A DNA stretch of 64,000 nucleotides from Ruminococcaceae bacterium YRB3002 (GTDB lineage Bacteria; Bacillota; Clostridia; Saccharofermentanales; Saccharofermentanaceae), in contig FMTG01000003.1 in the NCBI GenBank assembly GCA_900099715.1, forward strand, positions 186,001-250,000, given 5' to 3'. The notes below the pieces were generated by a model. That model was not told the origin of the DNA. It worked only from the letters and a program-made list of their open reading frames with translations, and searched no databases. A program made the translations under genes and the position numbers. Within the stretch, counting starts at the first letter, position 1, and each line of letters opens with the position of its first letter. Positions 17,045 through 25,298 of the stretch are shown piece after piece.

Positions 17045-20000
17045 TCATCTGTCTATGGTGACTATTATAGCCTCACCCGGCTGCAGATTATAACGTCTGT
17101 ATGAATTCGTAAGACTCTTTGTGTTAAGATGCCTTCCCTTATCCGAATACCTTCTTACCGCGGAACTCTGATATCTCTTGCCGCCGTTGTACATAACAAA
17201 CTGTCTGAGAGAAGGCGAAGTATTGGCGATGACCAGATATGATCCGTTCTCTGAATCGAACTGGGAGACTGAACAGTCAGTAAGGAATTCCGCTGCTGTC
17301 TGTTCGCCCTCGCTGCTCATCGGGTCGGCCACATTAACATACATTCTTCCGGTCCCCTCCATATCTCTGATGAGAGCAACAACATCAAAGACCATCTTCA
17401 TTTCCTCGCCCCCCTCGAAAACACTCCAGTCGCCATAAAGGGACGGCTTGAACGTGATGCCCACATCGAGCATCGACAGTTCAACAAAATAAGTGTCATC
17501 CCCCAGGAATGCTGCCAGTATCCTGGCAGCGTTGAACTCGCCGTCCAGTTCTACTCTGCTGATGAATTCACCCATATCGTTGCCGGCAGTGACTCTGGGG
17601 GCATTATATCTCGTAGTCTCATATGTCTTCCCGAGCCTCTCGATAAACGTCAGATCTCTGTCTTCAGTTCCTGCTTCCGAGCTTATGGTGAGTTCTGATG
17701 CGTGAGCATCAGCTGACGAAGTCATAGTACCGCCGTCATATTGCATTCCGTCGATGAATATAATCTTGTCCTTAAGGTCCATGTAGTATTCAGATTGTGT
17801 TATCAGACCGATTACATAATCGACATAACTTGAACGCTGAACATCGCTGGTGAAGCAGGATGATGAATCATTGATCTCGATATAGACCTTATCGAACTGT
17901 CTGCTCCACGGGAGAGCAGTTCCGTTATTGATCCTCATAGCGCCGTAATCTGAAGATACAGAACCGCACATATACGCGATCAGACCTTCTACCTGTTCCC
18001 TTCCGGTAAATGATCCGAGCACAAACCACGGGTCAGCATCTGCTTCCCTTACAAGCCTCAGGCTCTTCTCAAGTGACCTGACATCAGATATCCTTACCGT
18101 ATTTCCATCCTCATCAGTGTGGAGAGTACCTGTGGAAAGCTCACTTATTCCATAGAACACATCTGCACAGAAACCATCCCTTCCGATACCGAGATTATTA
18201 AGTCTTATGGCAGCAGGACAGCAGGTCTTTATCCCGTCTGTAAAGCTCTGCGGAATGTCTGATTCACCTATACTGTCAGGACCGACATATATCTGATCTA
18301 TCATTACAGATCCTACACCTTCAAAGGCAATATTGATCCTTACATCATCATCGGACGTCATGATATCGTTTACGATGAACACGGCAGAATACTCAGTGAA
18401 CTTCTCCGAGATCTTCTTCGCGGTAATACCCTGTCTTCCGAAGTTCTTTCCTTCAAGCCATGCCATAACGCCCTTCTCAGGTACGGAGTCACTCCTCATG
18501 TACAGACTGATCTTGTAGAACTTATCCTTGATAAACAGATCAGATGATTTACCGGGAAGCTTCTGTGACAGCACATGAAGATTATCGGTAATCCCTGAGA
18601 GTCTGACAGCGCTCTTGCCGTCATAATTATCTGCCGTGAGTTCTATGGATGTTCCTGCACCTATCGCTTCCCAAACACCGTTTCCCGAAGGATCTGTCTT
18701 GCCTGCCCACTCGTCACCGTTATCCTCAACGGTAAGCGAGGCATATGAGTTATTCGTCTCAATAAAGCAGATATCCCCCGTCTGTACGGCATCCTCGGGA
18801 ATATCCTTTGCAAGGGTGAAATCAGACAGTACCGACGCTGTACAGATGCCCCTTGAGCTCATCAGGATGATCCTGTTGCCGGTGCAGTAGTGAACACTGG
18901 ATACTCCAAGATCCTCGGATGATATCGTAACAGAATCACCTGTCTTATCAGAGATGATCACGGCAGTATTATCATCAGTCGATGCGACGATCTGACCTTT
19001 GTCCGTAACTGTAAGAGATGTTGCTGTGGAGCCTGTTCCGGATGTTGCCTTGAGCAGCTTAACTTCATCTCCGGATGCTCCTTTGGGAACGATCATGGTA
19101 ACAGATCCGTCATCGTTCAGTATGTATGCGGAAGAATTGCTGCACGATATGGTCTTTGCAGTTCTGGACCCGTAAATATCACCCGTATCCACCAGTGAAT
19201 AGATAAAACCGCCGTTCGATCTTAATACCCTGCCATCCTCCGATACAACGAACGTCATATCATCAGTAGCGCCTATGGCAGATACCTTAACACCGTTCAT
19301 CAGCGGCACATCATAAAACCTTCCGGAATCATAAACACAGAGTCCGCCGTCGGCTGTGATGACAGTCAGGCACCCGGCAGTTGCAGCGCAGGCCTTTACC
19401 GTGAAATTCTCCCTGTTGCTGTCAACAGAATTCATCTCGAGATATGTTTTGCCGTCTGCCGATGAGAACACAATGCCATCACCTGTAACTGCATATATCA
19501 TATTGTCATTGCTGCATATATCCGCGAAGCTGACGTTGCCTCCGTCATAAGCCTTGACCAGCTGTTCCGAGGTAATATCAGCATATACCAGACCAGATTC
19601 CGTAAGTGCAGACACCGTATTCTGAAGCACAACCGTCTTCACGATATGCTCCGTCTCATCGAAAGTCTGAGGTATTACCACACCTTTGATCTGTCCGAGC
19701 CTTGCAGATTCATATCCTGATATAACACCTTCGAATCTTAACTGCATATTGCCTGCAGCGTCGATAGATACGATCCTGATAGGAGCACCGATAGCCTTGG
19801 ACGTATTGATTCCGCTTGCTATGACCTCATCGGGATCAAAGAACAGCGATGAACCGGAATCGTCCACCACGGTCATGGAGTAATAGGATGACTCTTTCTC
19901 GAAGGACGGATTCCTGACGAGATTCACATTCGGAATATAATCCAGATTAACACCAACACCATTGTATCTTACATTCTCATTCTGGTCAGTCAATGATATC

Positions 20001-20155
20001 GACACCAGTTCCGACCTGAACCCGAAGATCCCCATCAGAAGCAGGATCAATCCGGACAGCACGACCAGCAAGGCTACTGTCAGCAGTATCAGACGCACCT
20101 TACGGCGTCTGAGATTGCCAAATCTGAACTGCTCAAGCCTGTTCACAGAGTTCAC
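17045..20155 (-). CDS. membrane-anchored GH51-like protein with beta-propeller insert, probably non-catalytic
   Basis: This 1036-residue surface protein is not a standard family member. A basic N-terminus and one membrane helix (about 21-44) anchor it. Residues about 64-90 (ending NLVRNPSFEKE) resemble the opening of GH51 alpha-L-arabinofuranosidases. Residues about 170-470 consist of repeating short beta-strand units resembling a beta-propeller. Residues about 500-625 resemble a jelly-roll carbohydrate-binding domain. Residues about 640-880 recall the GH51 barrel (FVLGSFTGREQVEGLIAYMC), followed by a C-terminal beta domain. Where GH51 has the acid/base motif WEIGNE this protein has YIEIND, and the RFPGG motif is RLNNLG, so it probably binds rather than cleaves arabinose-containing glycans. 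It overlaps the upstream CPBP gene by 23 bases. Confidence 0.6.
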   Translation of the reverse strand: MNSVNRLEQFRFGNLRRRKVRLILLTVALLVVLSGLILLLMGIFGFRSELVSISLTDQNENVRYNGVGVNLDYIPNVNLVRNPSFEKESSYYSMTVVDDSGSSLFFDPDEVIASGINTSKAIGAPIRIVSIDAAGNMQLRFEGVISGYESARLGQIKGVVIPQTFDETEHIVKTVVLQNTVSALTESGLVYADITSEQLVKAYDGGNVSFADICSNDNMIYAVTGDGIVFSSADGKTYLEMNSVDSNRENFTVKACAATAGCLTVITADGGLCVYDSGRFYDVPLMNGVKVSAIGATDDMTFVVSEDGRVLRSNGGFIYSLVDTGDIYGSRTAKTISCSNSSAYILNDDGSVTMIVPKGASGDEVKLLKATSGTGSTATSLTVTDKGQIVASTDDNTAVIISDKTGDSVTISSEDLGVSSVHYCTGNRIILMSSRGICTASVLSDFTLAKDIPEDAVQTGDICFIETNNSYASLTVEDNGDEWAGKTDPSGNGVWEAIGAGTSIELTADNYDGKSAVRLSGITDNLHVLSQKLPGKSSDLFIKDKFYKISLYMRSDSVPEKGVMAWLEGKNFGRQGITAKKISEKFTEYSAVFIVNDIMTSDDDVRINIAFEGVGSVMIDQIYVGPDSIGESDIPQSFTDGIKTCCPAAIRLNNLGIGRDGFCADVFYGISELSTGTLHTDEDGNTVRISDVRSLEKSLRLVREADADPWFVLGSFTGREQVEGLIAYMCGSVSSDYGAMRINNGTALPWSRQFDKVYIEINDSSSCFTSDVQRSSYVDYVIGLITQSEYYMDLKDKIIFIDGMQYDGGTMTSSADAHASELTISSEAGTEDRDLTFIERLGKTYETTRYNAPRVTAGNDMGEFISRVELDGEFNAARILAAFLGDDTYFVELSMLDVGITFKPSLYGDWSVFEGGEEMKMVFDVVALIRDMEGTGRMYVNVADPMSSEGEQTAAEFLTDCSVSQFDSENGSYLVIANTSPSLRQFVMYNGGKRYQSSAVRRYSDKGRHLNTKSLTNSYRRYNLQPGEAIIVTIDR

Positions 20156-21035
20156 CTCCGTCCGGTCTGATACCGTTCATCTTGTATCTCGCTGATGCAT
20201 AATGTGCCAGGAGCATTCCGGCAGGAAGTATCATGACGAACTGCATCGTATAGAGCCCTACTATACCTTGTCTGTCAACTCCCAGGGCATCACACAGATT
20301 ATATATACCCGATCCGAAGAAATTGAATATTCCGTGGATCAGTATCGTGGCAAATACACTGTCGAAGGCATAATAGGACAGTCCAAGAATAATACCCGAC
20401 ATGAGTGCATATCCGATGTGCACAGACAGTCCGTGCATTACACCGAATATCACAGATGATATACCGATCGACCACGCCACATTCATACTCCGGTTGATCG
20501 AACCGTATATCAGCCCCCTGAACGCAAACTCTTCCGCAGCCGGCACGAAAAAAGTCAGTCCCACGACATACAGCAGCTGATCCCACAACGGATAAGGACT
20601 TGAAGTATCATAAGTCTGCATTGACGCATCGTATTCGCCCACTGCTTCCTTCACGGGTTCCATAGCAGTTCCAATGACTCTCACCAGCATCATATATGTG
20701 GTCACGACTGCCAGAAGCGCGAAGGCAATAGTGATGGTTGACAGTGCCTGCTGTACACTGATGCGGTTAAACTTTATGAGATCGGATCTCTTTCCGTTGG
20801 TGATCTTACCCTCCACCCTCGAGAATATGTACAGACCGATCAGGGACAGCGCACTGGCCAGCAAAGAGTAAACACCCTTGTAGATACCGAGATCTATCTT
20901 CATTCCTATCATCGCAAAAGCGGCCGCATAATCTGCGGCCTCAAGTATAAGTACTGCCAGACCTGCCTTAAGAAAAGCAGTAAGGATCTCCAGGACTTTC
21001 ACCAGTCTCTCAGGCAGCTGCTTCTTCTCCATCAC
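20133..21035 (-). CDS. CPBP-family intramembrane metalloprotease
   Basis: This is a second CPBP/Abi membrane protease, 300 residues with about eight membrane segments. All three motifs are intact: EEFAFR (EExxxR), FGVMH (FxxxH) and HGIFN (HxxxN). It is translationally coupled on both sides: its start overlaps the DUF1292 gene upstream by four bases and its end overlaps the GH51-like gene by 23. The context hints at a role in processing or quality control of a membrane-anchored partner, but no substrate can be named. It resembles the CPBP protein at 2909-3871 only in the motifs. Confidence 0.88.
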   Translation of the reverse strand: MMEKKQLPERLVKVLEILTAFLKAGLAVLILEAADYAAAFAMIGMKIDLGIYKGVYSLLASALSLIGLYIFSRVEGKITNGKRSDLIKFNRISVQQALSTITIAFALLAVVTTYMMLVRVIGTAMEPVKEAVGEYDASMQTYDTSSPYPLWDQLLYVVGLTFFVPAAEEFAFRGLIYGSINRSMNVAWSIGISSVIFGVMHGLSVHIGYALMSGIILGLSYYAFDSVFATILIHGIFNFFGSGIYNLCDALGVDRQGIVGLYTMQFVMILPAGMLLAHYASARYKMNGIRPDGGELCEQA

Positions 21036-21397
21036 ATGGCTCCTCTGACCTTCACACCCTGCTTCACAGCACCATAGTACCGCCTCATGAATGCCACGAA
21101 AGCAGCTTCAAGTTCCACAGGATCCTTGATCGAATAGAAATACTGATCACCCGTAGCCGAGAATTCAGTTCTCATTATGACCAGTTCGGGATCCTCATGA
21201 GACCCGTCATCGGGGACATAATTGTACATGACAATGTATTCCTTCTTCGACAGGACAAAAGTATCAATGACCGACAGAAAGTAGTCCTTATGCGTGTAAG
21301 GGTCCCTGATCACGATAAGTTCATTATCATTCTTATTACTGATTCTCTCGGGCTTCTTCCCTGCCTTGGGATTCGGACGTCTCCTGTTGCTCTTCAT
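21032..21397 (-). CDS. DUF1292-family protein, second of a tandem pair
   Basis: This 121-residue protein has a basic Arg/Lys-rich N-terminus (about 1-22) and a DUF1292-like core (about 25-115) that reads as short beta strands (IVIRDPYTHKDYFLSVIDTF, then YIVMYNY). DUF1292 proteins are small Firmicutes proteins of unknown function linked to ireB and ruvX. This copy lacks the acidic character of its neighbour, so the pair may have complementary charge. Its ATG overlaps the stop of the first copy by one base. Confidence 0.7.
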   Translation of the reverse strand: MKSNRRRPNPKAGKKPERISNKNDNELIVIRDPYTHKDYFLSVIDTFVLSKKEYIVMYNYVPDDGSHEDPELVIMRTEFSATGDQYFYSIKDPVELEAAFVAFMRRYYGAVKQGVKVRGAM

Positions 21398-21714
21398 TAC
21401 TGCTCGCCGTCTCCGTTGTCCTCTTCCTCATCGAACAGTTCATCACAGAGCTCATCGTAATAATCGTAGATGATATCTTCCTTGTCCTCATCTATCGTCT
21501 GGAGCATGATCTCGCCATTCTCGTCCTCGACCTGCTCCATGATGAGCATCTCCATATCATCCTCGTTTTCCTCATCAGTCAGCAGAACAGCATATGTCTT
21601 GCCATTGAGCTCAAATCTGTCAGCATAGATGAAATCCATCATCTCTCCGGTCTCACTGTCCATGATCGTTACGATAGAATCGCTGTAGTCGTTATTCTTG
21701 CTGTTGTTATCCAT
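21397..21714 (-). CDS. DUF1292-family protein (YrzB-like)
   Basis: This is a 105-residue, strongly acidic protein. The DUF1292 core covers about 12-70 (SIVTIMDSETGEMMDFIYAD, then KTYAVLLTDEE), followed by a Glu/Asp-rich tail. In Firmicutes the order ireB (yrzL), ruvX (yrrK), DUF1292 (yrzB) is conserved and is repeated here. The function is unknown. An extended -10 promoter lies at 21778-21806, and GAGAAGGAGATCTGAT precedes the ATG. It probably heads the long series running to the cupin gene at 10619. Confidence 0.85.
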   Translation of the reverse strand: MDNNSKNNDYSDSIVTIMDSETGEMMDFIYADRFELNGKTYAVLLTDEENEDDMEMLIMEQVEDENGEIMLQTIDEDKEDIIYDYYDELCDELFDEEEDNGDGEQ

Positions 21715-21777
21715 ATCAGATCTCCTTCTCGGTTATATGTATCGTGTTCTATGCCAATATGCGTGTTTTGACATATT

Positions 21778-21806
21778 ATTTTAGCATAAATTATTATAAT
21801 AATAAA
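21778..21806 (-). promoter_or_regulatory. extended -10 promoter for the DUF1292-led operon
   Basis: On the minus strand TTTATT (21801-21806), a 17-base spacer and TGCTAAAAT (21778-21786, extended -10) form a plausible sigma-A promoter. The leader would be about 57 bases. An imperfect inverted repeat (AATATG at 21756-21761, CATATT at 21772-21777) overlaps the predicted start site and could be an operator. Confidence 0.55.
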
Positions 21807-21865
21807 CATGCTGTCTCCGTTACGGGAATACAAAAAACTCAGAGAAAACGCACTAAGGCGGTCAC

Positions 21866-21881
21866 GCCGGGTGTGTCCGGC
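21866..21881 (-). terminator. possible terminator hairpin after ruvX
   Basis: GCCGG (21866-21870) and CCGGC (21877-21881) form a 5-bp GC stem with a 6-base loop, seven bases past the ruvX stop. An overlapping alternative stem (GGCG and CGCC) is nearby. A GCGTTTTC T tract comes about 20 bases later on the minus strand. Weak as a terminator. Confidence 0.3.
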
Positions 21882-21887
21882 ATAAGG

Positions 21888-22307
21888 CTAGCCCAGATAC
21901 TCCTGCAGGATGATCTCGGCCGCCACCTGATCTATCACTTTCTTCTGATTCTTGGCCTTCACATTGCTGTCGTGAAGATATCTGGACGCTATCACGGTAG
22001 TAAAACGCTCATCACGCAGATGGATAGGCAGACCGCATCTCTCCCTGAGACGTGCGGCAAAATCATTAGCCTTGCGTTCGGACTCAGATTCAGTCCCGTC
22101 AGTACGCTTAGGCTGTCCCAATACTATTTCAGTTACGTTCTTGGATTCTATTATCTCAACAATGCGGTTCAGAGCCCACTCGTCATCGACACCATTCCAG
22201 TTTATGGTCTCAAATCCTTTGGCGATAATGCGCAACTCATCAGACAAGGCAATCCCAATGTGCCTCATCCCAAAGTCGATCCCCATTATCCTGCCTTTGC
22301 CCTGCAT
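21888..22307 (-). CDS. ruvX: YqgF/RuvX-family putative Holliday junction resolvase, pre-16S rRNA nuclease
   Basis: This is a 139-residue RNase H-fold nuclease. The opening motif GIDFGMRHIGIALSD carries the first catalytic Asp, VLGQPKRTDGTES follows (about 77-90), and LRDERFTTVIA holds the Glu. Homologues have been assigned to Holliday junction resolution and to 5' maturation of 16S rRNA. Its ATG overlaps the ireB stop by one base, so the pair is coupled. Confidence 0.93.
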   Translation of the reverse strand: MQGKGRIMGIDFGMRHIGIALSDELRIIAKGFETINWNGVDDEWALNRIVEIIESKNVTEIVLGQPKRTDGTESESERKANDFAARLRERCGLPIHLRDERFTTVIASRYLHDSNVKAKNQKKVIDQVAAEIILQEYLG

Positions 22308-22564
22308 TACAGCTTGGAGCAGTATTCGGAGATTATAACTTCCAGGAGCTCATCCCTGTCGATCCTCTTGATATATCCTCTGGCGCCCTTATAACTTGTG
22401 ATGTAGGTGGGATCACCTGAGATAAAGTAGCCTACCAGCTGGTTGATAGGATTGTAGCCCTTCTCCTTCAGCGCACCATAGACATACGTCATGAGGACCC
22501 TTGCATTAGCGGATCTGTCACCTGAGAAATTAAACTTGGTAGTGTTTGTACCGGCGTTCTCCAC
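22307..22564 (-). CDS. ireB: IreB-family regulatory phosphoprotein
   Basis: This is an 85-residue UPF0297/IreB protein. The sequence from TTKFNFSGD through NPINQLVGYFISGDPTYIT to ARGYIKRIDRDELLEVII matches the family throughout. In Enterococcus, IreB is phosphorylated on N-terminal Thr residues by the PASTA kinase IreK and tunes cephalosporin resistance. The Thr residues at the N-terminus are present here. The start is a GTG with GGAGGG six bases upstream. A promoter lies at 22598-22625. Confidence 0.95.
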   Translation of the reverse strand: MENAGTNTTKFNFSGDRSANARVLMTYVYGALKEKGYNPINQLVGYFISGDPTYITSYKGARGYIKRIDRDELLEVIISEYCSKL

Positions 22565-22597
22565 TTATTACCCTCCGTGAGAAACTATCAATAATTT

Positions 22598-22625
22598 ATT
22601 GTAGCACACTTATTAGTATAAGCAA
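22598..22625 (-). promoter_or_regulatory. extended -10 promoter for ireB-ruvX
   Basis: On the minus strand TTGCTT (22620-22625), a 16-base spacer and TGCTACAAT (22598-22606) form a good extended -10 promoter. The predicted start is near 22591, leaving a leader of about 27 bases with the GGAGGG ribosome site. Confidence 0.6.
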
Positions 22626-22633
22626 AAGGAAAC

Positions 22634-23386
22634 TCAAAGAACTTTCGCCAGAAATGTCCGGAGCCTCTCATTTTCCGGATTGCCGAAGATATTCTCGGGA
22701 GTATCCTCGACCACGATCTTGCCCGCATCCATAAAGATGACTCTGCTGGCAACTTCCCTTGCAAAACCCATCTCATGGGTTACAACAGCCATCGTCATGC
22801 CTTCCCGTGCGAGATCTTTCATAACATCGAGAACTTCGCCTACCATCTCAGGGTCAAGAGCCGATGTAGGCTCGTCGAACAGAAGAACATCAGGAGACAT
22901 ACAAAGAGCCCGGACAATGGCGATCCTCTGCTTCTGACCGCCTGACAGCTGGTTGGGGTACGCATCTGCACGATCGCTCAAAGCAACCTTGCCGAGAAGC
23001 TCGCGGGCCTTTTTCTCCGCTTCTTCCGCATTCATTCCAAGGAGTTTCTTGGGTGCGATCACCATATTCTGAAGGATGGTCATATGCGGGAAAAGGTTGA
23101 AATGCTGGAACACCATACCCATCTTCATTCTCAGCTTATTGATATTTGTCTTCGGGGATGTAATATCAACCCCCTCGAAAAAAATGCTTCCCGAGGTAGG
23201 TCTTTCCAGCAGATTGAGCGACCTCAAGAGCGTGGATTTGCCGGATCCCGAGGGACCGATGATGACAACTACTTCACCCTTATCTATATTCAGGGTTACA
23301 CCGTCGAGGGCTTTGATATCGCCACCGTTATAGTACTTCTTGAGATCATTTACCTGGATAAGATGCTGTGTATCATTATCGCTCAC
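22634..23386 (-). CDS. polar amino acid ABC transporter ATP-binding protein (GlnQ type)
   Basis: This is the cytoplasmic ATPase of an amino acid importer, 250 residues. Walker A is GPSGSGKST (about 43-51), the signature is LSGGQKQR, Walker B is [14 protein letters not shown], and the switch His is in VTHEMGF. The sequence follows the HisP/GlnQ family end to end. It overlaps the permease gene by 11 bases and is the last gene of binding protein-permease-ATPase. The exact amino acid cannot be assigned. Confidence 0.95.
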   Translation of the reverse strand: MSDNDTQHLIQVNDLKKYYNGGDIKALDGVTLNIDKGEVVVIIGPSGSGKSTLLRSLNLLERPTSGSIFFEGVDITSPKTNINKLRMKMGMVFQHFNLFPHMTILQNMVIAPKKLLGMNAEEAEKKARELLGKVALSDRADAYPNQLSGGQKQRIAIVRALCMSPDVLLFDEPTSALDPEMVGEVLDVMKDLAREGMTMAVVTHEMGFAREVASRVIFMDAGKIVVEDTPENIFGNPENERLRTFLAKVL

Positions 23387-24134
23387 TGTTCCTCAGCCTC
23401 CTTTCGAGAAGGGATACGAGTTTGGAGAAGAATATGACGATTATGAGATAGATGGCAGCAACTGCCAAGAGAGGCATAAATGCTGAATACGTGCGGCTCC
23501 TGATGATATCGCCGCCTTTTGTCATGTCTTCAAGACCGATATAACCTGATACTGACGTCTCCTTGAGGAGTACGATAAATTCGTTGGCAAGTGCCGGAAG
23601 GACATTCTTGAATGCCTGAGGGATGACTATGTATGCCATGGTCTGGACGTAATTGAAACCCAGGGATCTGCCTGCTTCGAACTGTCCGTTATCAATGCTC
23701 ATGATACCCGATCTTATGATCTCCGCCACATAAGCACCTGAATTTATACCAAATGCCAGAATGGCCACCAGCACCTTGTTCTTCGATGATGAGAATATTA
23801 CAAAGTAGGCTATCATCAGCTGAACAACGACAGGAGTTCCGCGGATTACCGTTAGATAGAGATTGATAAGAGCATTTGTAAAGCTGAGCACAACCTTCCC
23901 GACGCCCCTGCGCATATCTGTAATACATTTATCGTACGTGGACCTGATTATGGCACAGATAACACCTAACGCGATGCCGAGGAGCACAGCAAAAAAGGTC
24001 ACCTCAAGAGTGGTCCCGAGGCCCTTCACTATATACATATACCGGTCATCCTTAACAAAGTTCAGGATGAACTGCTCTCCGATATCGTCAAGCCACTTCT
24101 GAAGCCAGTCAGGCAGTAATAACAATAAGTACAA
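23376..24134 (-). CDS. polar amino acid ABC transporter permease (HisM/GlnP type)
   Basis: This is a membrane permease of 252 residues with about five membrane helices and the coupling EAA loop ([28 protein letters not shown], about 148-175). The N-terminal segment (1-35) is amphipathic and Trp-rich. The likely start is TTG at 24134, supported by GGAGG eight bases upstream. It is separated from the binding-protein gene by a strong hairpin (24183-24208), so permease and ATPase are probably made at lower levels than the binding protein. Confidence 0.93.
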   Translation of the reverse strand: MYLLLLLPDWLQKWLDDIGEQFILNFVKDDRYMYIVKGLGTTLEVTFFAVLLGIALGVICAIIRSTYDKCITDMRRGVGKVVLSFTNALINLYLTVIRGTPVVVQLMIAYFVIFSSSKNKVLVAILAFGINSGAYVAEIIRSGIMSIDNGQFEAGRSLGFNYVQTMAYIVIPQAFKNVLPALANEFIVLLKETSVSGYIGLEDMTKGGDIIRSRTYSAFMPLLAVAAIYLIIVIFFSKLVSLLERRLRNSER

Positions 24135-24182
24135 TTACCGGTCCTCCACAAAAATATCGCCTTCTATTGTAAAAAATTAAAA

Positions 24183-24208
24183 GGCGGAAATAAAGTGTTA
24201 TTTCCGCC
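24183..24208 (-). terminator. intra-operon terminator or attenuator between binding protein and permease
   Basis: An 11-bp perfect stem (GGCGGAAATAA at 24183-24193, TTATTTCCGCC at 24198-24208) with a 4-base loop is followed on the minus strand by TTTTAATTTTTT. This is a classic intrinsic terminator 35 bases after the binding-protein stop. Partial read-through would give excess binding protein over permease and ATPase, a common arrangement in importers. Confidence 0.85.
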
Positions 24209-24243
24209 CTTTTGTTGTCTTTTTTGAACTAATCTGTCAAAGA

Positions 24244-25026
24244 TCAGCCGTTGGAAGGGATGTACTCCTCGATGATTGCATCAATTGTACCGTCAGCCTT
24301 CATTGCAGCAAGTGTCTCGTTGATCTTGTTAAGGAGCTCTTCACTGCTCTTGTTAAGACACATAGCATAATCCTCAACAGCATAAGATGTTGAGAGGATC
24401 TGAAGTCCTGCATTAGCCTGAACAAAAGCCTGTGCGGGCTGGTCGTCGATAACAACTGCGTCAACCTGGCCGTTTGTAAGAGCAAGAACTGCGTCTGCAC
24501 CCTTGTTGAATCTCTCAACTCTCTCGTCACCGATATCATCAGACATATAGATATCGCCTGTTGTTCCCTGCTGAACGCCTACAATGTAATCGCCTGCAAG
24601 AAGAGTGTCAACATCGACGATCTCGGAGCCTTCCTTAACGATAACTGACTGAATGCCTGTAGCGTAAGGTGTTGTGAAATTAACAGACTGGAGCCTGTCC
24701 TCGGTAACTGTCATACCTGCACAACCGATATCGTACTTACCGGACTGTACACCTGTGATGATGGAATCGAATTCGATGTCCTGGATCTCGAGCTCAAGAC
24801 CGAGTCTTGTAGCAACCTCTGCTGCGATCTCCTGGTCGATGCCTACGATCTTATCACCCTCATAGAACTCATAAGGGGGGAAATAAGCATTTGTAGCCAT
24901 GATGAGCTTGCCTTCTTCAACTGTAAGCTTCTTTGCATCTGTTCCTGAACCGGCACATCCGGCCATAGCAAGGCCCATAGCACCGACAACAGCAACTGCA
25001 AGGATCTTTGTGATGATCTTCTTCAT
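24244..25026 (-). CDS. polar amino acid ABC transporter substrate-binding lipoprotein
   Basis: This is an extracellular binding protein of the SBP_bac_3 family, 260 residues. The lipoprotein signal ends LAMAGC. The binding fold starts at GKLIMATNAYFPPYEF and includes the GIDQEIAAEVATRLG family signature and DIGCAGMTVTEDR. I prefer the ATG at 25026, with AGGAG eight bases upstream, over a GTG nine bases earlier that overlaps that site. A strong terminator follows the gene. The ligand is probably a polar or charged amino acid. Confidence 0.93.
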   Translation of the reverse strand: MKKIITKILAVAVVGAMGLAMAGCAGSGTDAKKLTVEEGKLIMATNAYFPPYEFYEGDKIVGIDQEIAAEVATRLGLELEIQDIEFDSIITGVQSGKYDIGCAGMTVTEDRLQSVNFTTPYATGIQSVIVKEGSEIVDVDTLLAGDYIVGVQQGTTGDIYMSDDIGDERVERFNKGADAVLALTNGQVDAVVIDDQPAQAFVQANAGLQILSTSYAVEDYAMCLNKSSEELLNKINETLAAMKADGTIDAIIEEYIPSNG

Positions 25027-25094
25027 AACTGTCACTCCTGTTATTCGTTATTCTTCACGGAAATGCTCTATGCACTTCTGTGCCATACCCGTTG

Positions 25095-25100
25095 ATTATA
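25095..25100 (-). promoter_or_regulatory. possible -10 box for the amino acid importer
   Basis: A perfect TATAAT on the minus strand lies about 70 bases upstream of the binding-protein start. No convincing -35 box is found at 16-18 bases. It could depend on an activator. Confidence 0.35.
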
Positions 25101-25186
25101 TTGCTTATTGTATAAAAATTCATTCTGTCGATTAAATAATAAAACCAGCCGGCAATACGCTATTTTTTGACAATATACTAAATACG

Positions 25187-25202
25187 CGCGCATATATGCG
25201 CG
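25187..25202. promoter_or_regulatory. 16-bp perfect palindrome between divergent genes
   Basis: CGCGCATATATGCGCG is a perfect 16-bp palindrome in an AT-rich region between the importer and the MBOAT operon. It follows a consensus TTGACA (25167-25172) by 14 bases, so it would cover the matching -10 region on the plus strand. A repressor site is the simplest reading. Confidence 0.4.
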
Positions 25203-25245
25203 GTTTTATGTAATACATTAGTAATGCAGAAACACACCGTATGAA

Positions 25246-25254
25246 TGATATAAT
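25246..25254 (+). promoter_or_regulatory. extended -10 element for the MBOAT-DHHW operon
   Basis: TGATATAAT is a perfect extended -10 (TGnTATAAT) 45 bases upstream of the MBOAT start. No good -35 is visible, which extended -10 promoters tolerate. The surrounding ATGATATAATAAT recurs exactly upstream of the GH43 gene (48326-48338). Confidence 0.5.
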
Positions 25255-25298
25255 AATTGCCATACTAAGAGATATTACGAAGGACAAAAGGGAATAAG

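Noticed and set aside
21744-22394. 216-residue open frame on the plus strand
   Set aside because: Antisense to ruvX and part of ireB; no domain or ribosome site.
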